Shown here in pieces: positions 1-4,967 of a stretch of 9,290 nt of DNA (the first letter of the stretch is position 1; each line of letters opens with the position of its first letter). The stretch covers positions 1 through 9,290 of the forward strand of contig CAIWTR010000290.1 of assembly GCA_903915615.1 (NCBI GenBank), given 5' to 3'. The notes beneath the pieces are model-generated. The model searched no databases. It saw only the letters and a list, made by a program, of their open reading frames with translations, and was not told the origin of the DNA. Position numbers and translations under genes: made by a program. This DNA is from an uncultured Armatimonadota bacterium (GTDB lineage: Bacteria; Armatimonadota; Armatimonadia; Armatimonadales; Armatimonadaceae).

Positions 1-11
1 CATAGAAATGT

Positions 12-79
12 CCAACCTTCCCCGAAGCGACAGGTGTATGCATTCTAACCGGATTCTCGTCGATGGAACAATCTGCCCA
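12..79. repeat. Imperfect direct repeat, copy 1
   Basis: This is the first copy of a diverged direct repeat; the second is at 192-261. The best-conserved core is 44-79, which matches 226-261 at 34 of 36 positions (differences at 57/239 and 63/245). The flank to the left is recognisably similar but has small insertions or deletions: both copies carry CCAACC near the left end and TATGC just before the core. The offset is 182 bp, not a multiple of three, so this is not a simple in-frame protein repeat. Both core differences fall on third codon positions when read on the minus strand in the frame giving GRLF(H/Q)RRESG followed by a conserved TAG. This could be a duplicated gene end or a dispersed intergenic repeat; the sequence does not decide. 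Confidence 0.6.
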
Positions 80-191
80 CCAACGGCGAGTTGATGGTTA
101 CGAATCTGTTGGTTGAGCCGAGCGTGCCTGACGATGGGCACTTGGATTTCTCTGTGTGGAATTGCACGTATGAAGATCTATGTTCGTAGAC

Positions 192-261
192 CCAACCATC
201 CTTCGGCGGAGCTACACGAATATGCTCTAACCGGATTCACGTCGCTGGAACAATCTGCCCA
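192..261. repeat. Imperfect direct repeat, copy 2
   Basis: This is the second copy of the repeat described at 12-79. The core 226-261 is almost identical to 44-79, while the left flank has diverged and lacks two bases just before the core. To the right the two copies stop matching after the shared CTGCCCA. It lies about 107 bp beyond the stop codon of the minus-strand BadF-type kinase gene, in sequence where I see no gene. Confidence 0.6.
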
Positions 262-367
262 TGTGCGATTCGCTGGACCAGGCGGAAAGCTCACTTCGTT
301 GAAATCGATGGCGCACCACCTCAAATGTCGGACATGGTATCAACTGGTCTCACGTTCTGATGCGAAA

Positions 368-1276
368 TTAGAGCTGTTCTACAACAGCTGCCGATGGACC
401 ACACTTCGCTGCCAAGCGACGTCCACCACTCAAATGGCTTCCAGAAAAACGTTGAAAGTCGACGGTGGCATACCACTTTTGCAGCGCAGCCACAGCTGCA
501 TCCCCGATAAACGGACCGGTTTCCCAGAGCCCACCGACGGCACGAACATGGATGATGTCTGTGTTCGACGCTACTTTTTGATGCGTGGTGCGCGCTAAAC
601 GGGCCAGCCACCCACCCGCGCCTTGGAGGAGATTGATGGCATCTCTGTCCTCTTCCGCCGCAGCTTCTGCAATCAATGGAAGCAAAAAGCCTCGCCCGTC
701 AAGATCAGCCTGGCTACGCGCCCAGGTCGCAAATGCTCCAGCATCTGTCGTTTCAGCCACATCTGTAATTCTATTCAACAGCGGGGTCGTCGGTAGCATC
801 CCATCCAGAGACCGTACACACCGCCTCACGGCTTCCGTTGTGATAAACGCACCTGAACCTTCATCCCCATACTCCCAACCACGCCCACCAACGCGCAACA
901 AGGTGTTGCCGTCAAACACGCACGCGAGCGATCCCGTACCTGCCAACAGCATCACCGCAGCCGAACGGTCAAGCGATGCCGCAGCTGCGAGCTCAAAATC
1001 AGGGACGATTACATGTTGCGCAGCAGGAAAATGAAAATCAAAAGCACGTTTCCAAGCATCAACAACACCTGGACGGCTGACTTTTGTGATCCCGGCGACG
1101 ACGATGTCCGGCTGGGGTAAACCATTCAGAAATGCTGGAGGATGTCCATCGGGGGATGCTGGAATGGACCAGTCACCGTGGAGCAAGCTACCATCACGCT
1201 CGAGACGGAAGCGCACAGTCGTTCCACCTGCGTCAATCGTCAGTATGATGTGGGGGACAGGCTTTGCTTGCATCAT
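368..1276 (-). CDS. BadF/BadG-type N-acetylglucosamine kinase-like protein
   Basis: This is an ASKHA-fold (actin/hexokinase-like) ATP-dependent kinase of the BadF/BadG/BcrA/BcrD ATPase family. The closest known activity is phosphorylation of N-acetylglucosamine to GlcNAc-6-phosphate in the cytoplasm. Visible motifs, numbered from the GTG at 1282: phosphate-1 DAGGTT near residues 18-22, a likely catalytic Asp in VPDFELA (about 95), phosphate-2 AGTGS (114-118), the family signature GRGWEYGDEGSG (133-144) and adenosine-type AVGGLWE (248-254). Full length is about 302 aa, usual for the family. The start is ambiguous: GTG 1282, ATG 1276 and ATG 1273 are all in frame and none has a Shine-Dalgarno sequence; I chose 1276. 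A TATTAT-like -10 on the minus strand (1291-1286) would give an almost leaderless mRNA. It is divergent from the tRNA and purM. The C-terminus ends in a plausible GG-R-LA stretch, so it appears complete. Substrate assignment is inference from family membership; other BadF-type kinases act on glucosamine or unknown substrates. Confidence 0.85.
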   Translation of the reverse strand: MMQAKPVPHIILTIDAGGTTVRFRLERDGSLLHGDWSIPASPDGHPPAFLNGLPQPDIVVAGITKVSRPGVVDAWKRAFDFHFPAAQHVIVPDFELAAAASLDRSAAVMLLAGTGSLACVFDGNTLLRVGGRGWEYGDEGSGAFITTEAVRRCVRSLDGMLPTTPLLNRITDVAETTDAGAFATWARSQADLDGRGFLLPLIAEAAAEEDRDAINLLQGAGGWLARLARTTHQKVASNTDIIHVRAVGGLWETGPFIGDAAVAALQKWYATVDFQRFSGSHLSGGRRLAAKCGPSAAVVEQL

Positions 1277-1292
1277 TGCCACGTGATAATAT
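1264..1292 (+). promoter_or_regulatory. Possible tRNA promoter, overlapping the kinase start
   Basis: TTGCTT (1264-1269) is followed after 17 bp by TAATAT (1287-1292); GATAAT at 1285-1290 is a better -10 match but leaves only 15 bp. Transcription would start near 1298 and run through the hairpin at 1304-1321 into the tRNA. The AT-rich core GATAATATC (1285-1293) is symmetric about its centre, so the same bases can also serve as a -10 (TATTAT) for the divergent kinase gene. This is inference from motif match only. Confidence 0.35.
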
Positions 1293-1303
1293 CGCGCGGT
1301 AAC

Positions 1304-1321
1304 GCTCCACGCAGGTGGAGT
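1304..1321. repeat. Inverted repeat (6-bp perfect stem, GCAG loop)
   Basis: CTCCAC (1305-1310), loop GCAG and GTGGAG (1315-1320) form a perfect 6-bp stem with a 4-nt loop, extendable by a G-T pair at 1304/1321. It lies between the divergent kinase and tRNA genes, 28 bp from the kinase ATG and 13 bp before the tRNA. It has no T-run on either side, so it is not a standard terminator. It could be a protein-binding site, a 5'-leader hairpin of the pre-tRNA or of the kinase mRNA, or chance. Confidence 0.45.
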
Positions 1322-1333
1322 GGGCGGGATAGC

Positions 1334-1407
1334 CGGGATGTAGTTCAGCTTGTTAGAGCGCTACGTTCGGGTCGCCGAGGTCGGAGGTTGGAATCCTCTC
1401 GCCCCGA
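1334..1407 (+). tRNA. tRNA-Pro (anticodon CGG), atypical, possibly degenerate
   Basis: The order and spacing fit a tRNA: 7-nt acceptor strand (1334-1340), TA, D-arm GTTC/GAGC, anticodon loop TTCGGGT with CGG at 1368-1370, 5-nt variable loop, T-arm GGAGG/CCTCT, acceptor 3' strand (1400-1406) and discriminator A at 1407. No CCA is encoded. Several positions are abnormal. The acceptor has an A-C mismatch (1338/1402) beside a T-G wobble. The anticodon stem has two mismatches (T1362-C1376, A1363-C1375). The T-loop reads TTGGAAT instead of TTCGAAT, losing the near-universal C56, and the D-loop has TTGTTA instead of the expected GG pair. A normal copy would be expected to end CATCCCGA where this one has CGCCCCGA. 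It may be a decaying or pseudo-tRNA, or an unusual functional one. A hairpin terminator follows at 1421. Confidence 0.7.
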
Positions 1408-1420
1408 TGTTCACCCTTTC

Positions 1421-1447
1421 AACCCACTGCGCACGGTGGGTTTTTAT
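1421..1447 (+). terminator. Intrinsic terminator after tRNA-Pro
   Basis: AACCCAC (1421-1427) pairs perfectly with GTGGGTT (1436-1442). Two further inner pairs (T-G, G-C) close a 4-nt loop, and the T-rich run TTTTTATTT begins at 1441. It lies 14 nt after the tRNA discriminator base and 14 nt before the Shine-Dalgarno sequence of purM, so it could act as a terminator for the tRNA and as a leader attenuator for purM. Confidence 0.75.
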
Positions 1448-1474
1448 TTGACAGTTTGGCAGGAGGGATTCCCC

Positions 1475-2518
1475 ATGTCCGATGAACTAAAGACAACCAC
1501 ATATGCTGATTCTGGCGTCGACATCGATGCTGGAACTGAGGCGGTTCGCCAAATGAAGAAGCATATCCGTTCGACATTTAACGCAAATGTTGTCGCGGAT
1601 GTAGGTTCATTTGGAGGGATGTTCTCACTTGCGGGACAGCTGGGTAACGATCCGGTCCTTGTTAGCAGCATGGATGGCGTCGGCACCAAGCTCAAGGTCG
1701 CATTCATGATGGACAAGCATGACACCATCGGACGTGATCTCGTTTGGCACTGCATCAATGACATCCTCGTGCAAGGCGCACGCCCAATGGTCTTTCTTGA
1801 CTACTTCGCTACGGGCAAACTGGAACCGTCTGTCGCCGCGGATGTCGTCAAGGGGCTTGCTGAGGGATGCCGCTCGAGCGGATGTGTTCTCATCGGCGGT
1901 GAAACCGCTGAAATGCCAGGGATGTACCAAGCAGGGGAATATGACCTCGCTGGCTGCATCGTGGGAATCGTTGACCGTGCCGCAATCATTGATGGATCTA
2001 CGGTTGAGGTGGGGGATGTTCTGGTCGGGCTTGCATCGGATGGTCTTCATACCAACGGCTATTCACTGGCTCGCAAAGTCTTGTTTGAAGTGGCCGGCTA
2101 CGGTGTAGACACGTTTGTGGAGTCCTTGGGCACGACGGTCGGAGCTGCGCTTCTTGCTCCTCACCGGTGCTATGCGAATGCGCTGCTTCCGAGGCTTGTG
2201 TCGCATGAAATCCGTGCGATGGCCCATATCACCGGCGGCGGGTTTGTGGACAACATTCCTCGCTCGCTCCCGGATGGGACCGCGGCGGAAATCAGCCGGA
2301 GCGCATGGACCATTCCAGCGCTGTTCAACTTGATTCAGGATGCAGGGAATGTTCCTCTGGATGACATGATGCGGACATTCAACATGGGCATCGGGATGGT
2401 AGTCGTTGTTCCTGCAGCCAAGGCGGAGAGTCTTGTCAGCGAACTCAATGACAGCGGAGAGAAGGCATGCATTCTTGGCCGTGTCGTTGCAGGTGAGGGT
2501 GTTCAGTTCATCGACTAA
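1475..2518 (+). CDS. purM: Phosphoribosylformylglycinamidine cyclo-ligase (AIR synthetase)
   Basis: PurM converts FGAM plus ATP to 5-aminoimidazole ribonucleotide, the fifth step of de novo purine synthesis, in the cytosol as a homodimer. The protein is 347 aa, the normal family length. Conserved blocks are all present: YADSGVDIDAG (10-20), the nucleotide-binding SSMDGVGTKLKVA (64-76), NDILVQGARPMVFLDYFA (about 95-112), GGETAEMPGMY (141-151), ASDGLHTNGYSLAR (187-200), HITGGGFVDNIPR (251-263) and FNMGIGM (302-308). The start is ATG 1475, preceded by a strong AGGAGGG (1461-1467) at 7-nt spacing. The same frame is open upstream to 1142, but that stretch crosses the tRNA and terminator and is not coding. 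No other pur gene is in the window. No clear promoter lies between the tRNA terminator and the start: TTGACA at 1448-1453 lacks a matching -10. It may therefore depend on read-through from upstream. Confidence 0.96.
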   Translation: MSDELKTTTYADSGVDIDAGTEAVRQMKKHIRSTFNANVVADVGSFGGMFSLAGQLGNDPVLVSSMDGVGTKLKVAFMMDKHDTIGRDLVWHCINDILVQGARPMVFLDYFATGKLEPSVAADVVKGLAEGCRSSGCVLIGGETAEMPGMYQAGEYDLAGCIVGIVDRAAIIDGSTVEVGDVLVGLASDGLHTNGYSLARKVLFEVAGYGVDTFVESLGTTVGAALLAPHRCYANALLPRLVSHEIRAMAHITGGGFVDNIPRSLPDGTAAEISRSAWTIPALFNLIQDAGNVPLDDMMRTFNMGIGMVVVVPAAKAESLVSELNDSGEKACILGRVVAGEGVQFID

Positions 2519-2534
2519 GCCTGCTTGGAAATGT

Positions 2535-2573
2535 AAACAGCCCTGATGCTTGCGCATCAGGGCTGTTTGTTTT
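2535..2573. terminator. Strong bidirectional terminator between purM and the LOG gene
   Basis: A perfect 15-bp stem, 2535-2549 with 2554-2568, closes the 4-nt loop TTGC. On the plus strand the 3' arm ends in TTT followed by GTTTT, giving a T-rich tail for purM, whose stop is 17 nt upstream. On the minus strand the arm ends TTT followed by ACATTT, a weaker tail, serving the LOG-family gene that ends at 2591. The convergent arrangement and length of stem make this the clearest terminator in the window. Confidence 0.9.
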
Positions 2574-2590
2574 CTGTGATCTGATCGCCT

Positions 2591-3373
2591 TTATTGCTCT
2601 GCAAATGGCGGCGGTGCATAAGCTTTTGCAACATCCGCAAGGCTTGCGAGCTCAATATCAATCTGATGGTCGTGATCTGTACCCCGTGATGTTGTTGCTT
2701 TAACAATGTTGACAACATCTTCCGGAGTGTCCACGATGCGAAGGAGGTCAATGTCGGATGCACTTATTTTTCCATCCGGGAGGACAGTATCCTTTAACCA
2801 CTTGACCAATCCACTCCAGTAGTCCGAGCCATACAGAATAATCGGGAAGTTTGAAATCTTACCGGTCTGAACAAGTGTCAAGGCTTCCATCAGCTCATCA
2901 AGCGTTCCATAACCACCGGGGAAGATGACAAACGCACTCGCGACCTTTACCAACATGACCTTGCGGACGAAGAAGTAACGAAAGTCGACGGAGACATCGC
3001 AGTACGGATTCAAGTGCTGTTCAAACGGAAGCTCAATGTTGAGTCCAATACTCTTGACCGCCGCAAGCTTTGCACCCTCATTGGCCGCTTGCATGATGCC
3101 AGGGCCTCCACCCGTAACAATGGCATAGCCCTGTTTCCCGAGAAGGCGGGCTGTGTCGACAGCCGCCGCATAATACGGATCGCCAACACGCGTTCGCGCA
3201 CTCCCAAAGAGCGTCACCGCCGGACCAAGGTCTGCAAGCGCATCCAACCCACGGACGAACTCACTCTGAATTCTAAGCACACGCCACGGATCGCTGTGTA
3301 TAAAAGATGCTTCCGCTGCGGTTGGTGTGGCAAGAAGCCGTTCATCGGATGTTTTTCCAGAAAAGTGGTCCAT
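2591..3373 (-). CDS. LOG-family (TIGR00730-type) nucleotide phosphoribohydrolase
   Basis: This is a Rossmann-fold protein of the LOG family, often mislabelled lysine decarboxylase. Studied members hydrolyse cytokinin riboside 5'-monophosphates or other nucleoside monophosphates to base plus ribose-5-phosphate. The protein is 260 aa. It carries both hallmark motifs: the GGGPGIMQAANEGA type at 88-101 and PGGYGTLDEL at 152-161, with RYFFVRK (132-138) before the second. The N-terminal 40 residues precede the core, as in the longer bacterial type; short plant-like LOGs are about 190 aa. The start is ATG 3373. The frame is closed by a TGA 9 nt upstream, and GAGGAG at 3393-3388 lies 14 nt before the ATG, longer than usual. 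It follows the YkuV-like gene on the same strand, separated by a hairpin. The exact substrate in this organism is unknown. Confidence 0.88.
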   Translation of the reverse strand: MDHFSGKTSDERLLATPTAAEASFIHSDPWRVLRIQSEFVRGLDALADLGPAVTLFGSARTRVGDPYYAAAVDTARLLGKQGYAIVTGGGPGIMQAANEGAKLAAVKSIGLNIELPFEQHLNPYCDVSVDFRYFFVRKVMLVKVASAFVIFPGGYGTLDELMEALTLVQTGKISNFPIILYGSDYWSGLVKWLKDTVLPDGKISASDIDLLRIVDTPEDVVNIVKATTSRGTDHDHQIDIELASLADVAKAYAPPPFAEQ

Positions 3374-3393
3374 AGGTGATCAAAATTCTCCTC

Positions 3394-3443
3394 AAAATGC
3401 ACTACGGGAGGTATCGGACTTAAGTGCCCGAATACCTCCCGTA
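3394..3443 (-). terminator. Hairpin between the YkuV-like gene and the LOG gene
   Basis: A perfect 12-bp stem is formed by 3432-3443 and 3403-3414. It continues as CGG/CCG after a bulged A, around a loop containing ACTTAAGT. On the minus strand it is followed by GTGCATTTT, only a short T-run. It starts 15 nt after the YkuV-like stop and ends about 10 nt before the GAGGAG of the LOG gene. It may be a weak terminator or attenuator, or an mRNA-processing or stability hairpin. Confidence 0.6.
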
Positions 3444-3458
3444 AATGTTTAAGCGATG

Positions 3459-3911
3459 TTAGGCTGGAAACAGCTTGACCAGCGCCGCATCGATGGACGC
3501 AACACCAGCATCACCCGCTGCACGACTCTCCAAGATGCCATCTGCGTTGAACACATAGTAATGAGGAACAAAACCCGCCTCGTTTAAAAAGGCATCTTTG
3601 ACATCATGCATATTGTCAATCGCACAGCTCTCAGTGATTCCATGCTCGAGCATGCTCTTTTTTACTAACTCGACGTTGGTTTCGTCTTCAGAGCGTGGCA
3701 TGTGCACCGCGATGACCTTGAGCCCGAGAGGACCATACTTAGTCTTCCACGCTGCCAATGCCGGCAGGTTGTTCTTGCAGATGTAGCAGGAAAGGGACCA
3801 GAAGTGAATAAGGCAAGGAGAGCCAAGAAGGCTCTCCCGCGTAGTTTCACCGTTTATCCATTCGGTTGCGCCTGCAAGCGATGGAAGCTCAGCGCCACGG
3901 CGAAGTGGCAT
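3459..3911 (-). CDS. YkuV-like thiol-disulfide oxidoreductase (thioredoxin fold)
   Basis: This is a cytoplasmic redoxin/TlpA-like protein of 150 aa with a CxxC active site, SCYICK, at Cys42 and Cys45. Strand LIHFW precedes the CxxC and a cis-Pro motif, VPHYYVF, lies near residues 114-120. The stretches GxPxLIHFWSLSC and VIAVHMPRSEDE closely resemble what I recall of Bacillus subtilis YkuV, a 148-aa cytosolic thiol-disulfide oxidoreductase. There is no signal peptide or membrane anchor, unlike ResA or TlpA. It starts 2 nt after the peroxiredoxin stop (TAA TC ATG arrangement) with no strong Shine-Dalgarno sequence, suggesting translational coupling. By analogy with the ykuU-ykuV pair, it may reduce the oxidised peroxiredoxin; this is inference from context. 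Start ATG 3911 is the only sensible choice. Confidence 0.88.
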   Translation of the reverse strand: MPLRRGAELPSLAGATEWINGETTRESLLGSPCLIHFWSLSCYICKNNLPALAAWKTKYGPLGLKVIAVHMPRSEDETNVELVKKSMLEHGITESCAIDNMHDVKDAFLNEAGFVPHYYVFNADGILESRAAGDAGVASIDAALVKLFPA

Positions 3912-3913
3912 GA

Positions 3914-4468
3914 TTAGCTACCAGGGGAAAGGTGCTTTGCACCTGGCTTCCAGTTGGCTGCACACAGTCCACCGCTCTGCAGTGCCTGCAGCGTACGGAT
4001 GACCTCATCCACATTACGGCCGACATTCAACGCATTGATGGTGGAGTGCTTGACAACGCCATCTGGGTCGATGATGAACAAGCCGCGCAGCGCGATGCCT
4101 TCACCATCAATGAGGACGCCGTAATCCGCAGCGATCTGCTGGGTCATGTCAGCGATGATTGGGTACGCAGTGCCTTCGATGCCATTGTCTGCACGTGGAG
4201 TACGGACCCATGCACGGTGGGAGTACACGGAGTCGGTTGATGCACCGATAACCACTGCACCGAGCTCTTCAAACTCATCCAAGCGATCGGACAACGCAAG
4301 GATCTCCGTTGGGCAGATAAAGGTGAAGTCGAGGGGATACCAAAAGAACACAACCCACTTTCCGCGGTAGTCGGTAAGGGAAAGTGACTTGACATCAGAT
4401 GCAGCAGTGTCTCCTGGGAAGAATGCAGGAGCGGTAAAATCCGGGGCTGGTTTGCCAACGAACGACAT
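3914..4468 (-). CDS. Typical 2-Cys peroxiredoxin (AhpC/Prx1, YkuU-like)
   Basis: The enzyme reduces hydrogen peroxide and organic hydroperoxides. The peroxidatic Cys lies in DFTFICPTE (about residue 50). The catalytic Thr and Arg surroundings are typical, and the resolving Cys is in GGLCAANWKPG near the C-terminus, so it is a two-cysteine type. The C-terminus is short (KHLSPGS), without a eukaryotic-like YF helix, so it is probably resistant to over-oxidation. The protein is 184 aa. I chose ATG 4468, giving MSFVGKPAPDF, because AAGGA lies 8-9 nt upstream; the frame is open to 4507, but those extra residues do not look like the family. It is followed 2 nt later by the YkuV-like partner, and it is divergent from a ferredoxin gene across a region with a Fur/PerR-like palindrome. 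Peroxide- or iron-responsive control is likely but unproven. Confidence 0.95.
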   Translation of the reverse strand: MSFVGKPAPDFTAPAFFPGDTAASDVKSLSLTDYRGKWVVFFWYPLDFTFICPTEILALSDRLDEFEELGAVVIGASTDSVYSHRAWVRTPRADNGIEGTAYPIIADMTQQIAADYGVLIDGEGIALRGLFIIDPDGVVKHSTINALNVGRNVDEVIRTLQALQSGGLCAANWKPGAKHLSPGS

Positions 4469-4540
4469 AAAAGTTTTCCTTGTTAGACAACGCACACCGG
4501 TACGCATGGCAACGATGCACTTTGAATGTAGTTAGATACC

Positions 4541-4569
4541 AGTCTACCCGTTACAAAAGGGAATGCACA
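4541..4569 (-). promoter_or_regulatory. Weak candidate promoter for the peroxiredoxin operon
   Basis: Read on the minus strand, TGTGCA (4569-4564) is followed after 17 bp by TAGACT (4546-4541). Each hexamer matches the sigma-70 consensus at 4 of 6 positions. Transcription would begin near 4534 and leave a leader of about 65 nt. The Fur-like palindrome at 4588-4602 would lie upstream of the -35. I found no better match in the 235-bp intergenic region, but this call is weak. Confidence 0.28.
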
Positions 4570-4587
4570 TCATGTGTTTGAAATAAA

Positions 4588-4602
4588 TGAGAATGATTCT
4601 CA
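4588..4602. promoter_or_regulatory. Fur/PerR-family-like operator (7-1-7 palindrome)
   Basis: TGAGAATGATTCTCA is a perfect 7-1-7 inverted repeat. It differs from the Fur/PerR consensus TGATAATNATTATCA only at one symmetric position per half-site (GAGAAT for GATAAT), a variant common in known Fur boxes. It ends 2 bp before the -35 hexamer of the ferredoxin promoter and lies between genes for a peroxiredoxin and an iron-sulfur protein, the expected kind of target for Fur or PerR. Placement beside the -35 fits regulation of the ferredoxin; effect on the peroxiredoxin is less certain. Confidence 0.65.
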
Positions 4603-4604
4603 GG

Positions 4605-4633
4605 TTGCTAATCACTTCCTGCATCGTTATAAT
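4605..4633 (+). promoter_or_regulatory. Sigma-70-type promoter of the ferredoxin gene
   Basis: TTGCTA (4605-4610) is followed after exactly 17 bp by a perfect TATAAT (4628-4633). A start near 4640 gives a leader of roughly 64 nt before the ATG at 4704. This is the best promoter match in the window. Confidence 0.75.
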
Positions 4634-4703
4634 TTTGACACGGCAGGGGTACGGAACTGGACAATGATTCAGTAAATCATCGACCCTGCAGGTGGAGATC
4701 CAG

Positions 4704-4946
4704 ATGCCTTTTGTGATTGCGGAGCCCTGCATAGGAGTCAAAGACCGCTCTTGCGTGTCCGTCTGCCCCGTGGACTGTATCCAGGGTGGTGATGATGACA
4801 CTCAGCTCTTTATCAATCCTGATGAGTGTATTGACTGCGGATTGTGCGAACCTGAGTGCCCAGTCGATGCCATTTTCATGGAAGATGAAGTTCCTGAGAA
4901 GTGGAAGTCGTTTATTCAGCTTAATACGAATCACTTTTCAAAGTAA
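4704..4946 (+). CDS. fdxA: 7Fe ferredoxin (3Fe-4S plus 4Fe-4S)
   Basis: A small soluble electron carrier of 80 aa. The N-terminal half has CIGVKDRSCVSVCPVDC with Cys9, 17, 21 and 25. The second has CIDCGLCEPECPVDAI with Cys42, 45, 48 and 52. By comparison with Azotobacter FdI-type 7Fe ferredoxins, Cys9, 17 and 52 would hold a [3Fe-4S] cluster and Cys21, 42, 45 and 48 a [4Fe-4S] cluster, leaving Cys25 free. The 7-residue spacing between the first two cysteines is the mark of this type. A short tail after the second motif (EKWKSFIQLNTNHF) is also typical. Start ATG 4704 has GGTGGAG (4691-4697) 6 nt upstream; GTG 4692 is in frame but overlaps that site. It has its own promoter and Fur-like box, and a terminator follows. 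Redox partners are unknown. Confidence 0.95.
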   Translation: MPFVIAEPCIGVKDRSCVSVCPVDCIQGGDDDTQLFINPDECIDCGLCEPECPVDAIFMEDEVPEKWKSFIQLNTNHFSK

Positions 4947-4967
4947 GCATTCCCTGTGAAAGAAATG

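Larger units (their letters stand above)
1..367. other. Region without a supportable gene
   Basis: Apart from the two repeat copies, I see no gene here that I can support. Several short frames are open. On the minus strand, 177 down to the left edge is open for 59 codons and may run out of the window. Also on the minus strand, 236-45 is open for 63 codons and ends GRLFHRRESG-stop. On the plus strand, the frame from 49 to 189 gives 46 residues. None has a convincing start codon with a ribosome binding site, and none is a family I recognise. The frames overlap, so at most one can be real. No clear hairpin-plus-T-run terminator is visible after the kinase stop at 368. Decayed coding sequence or a mobile-element remnant is possible. 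Confidence 0.5.

Noticed and set aside
49..189. Plus-strand 46-residue frame containing PDDGHLDFSV, reminiscent of the DG-x-LD motif at the C-terminal end of diacylglycerol-kinase-type proteins
   Set aside because: The match is a few residues with non-standard spacing, there is a stop directly before it and no start codon with a ribosome binding site. It competes with equally open minus-strand frames.
113..598. Plus-strand open frame of 161 codons
   Set aside because: Its second half is antisense to the C-terminal part of the BadF-type kinase and its composition is not protein-like. No recognisable motif or ribosome binding site is present.
1142..1474. Upstream extension of purM to an ATG at 1142 (458 aa in total)
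   Set aside because: The extension crosses the kinase gene on the other strand, the tRNA-Pro and its terminator. The PurM family begins near the ATG at 1475, which has a strong Shine-Dalgarno sequence.
1448..1476. TTGACA as the -35 of a purM promoter
   Set aside because: No -10-like hexamer is found 16-18 bp downstream; those positions are CCCC followed by the start codon.
4469..4507. Earlier start for the peroxiredoxin at 4507
   Set aside because: The 13 added residues are unlike the family N-terminus and would include the ribosome binding site of ATG 4468.
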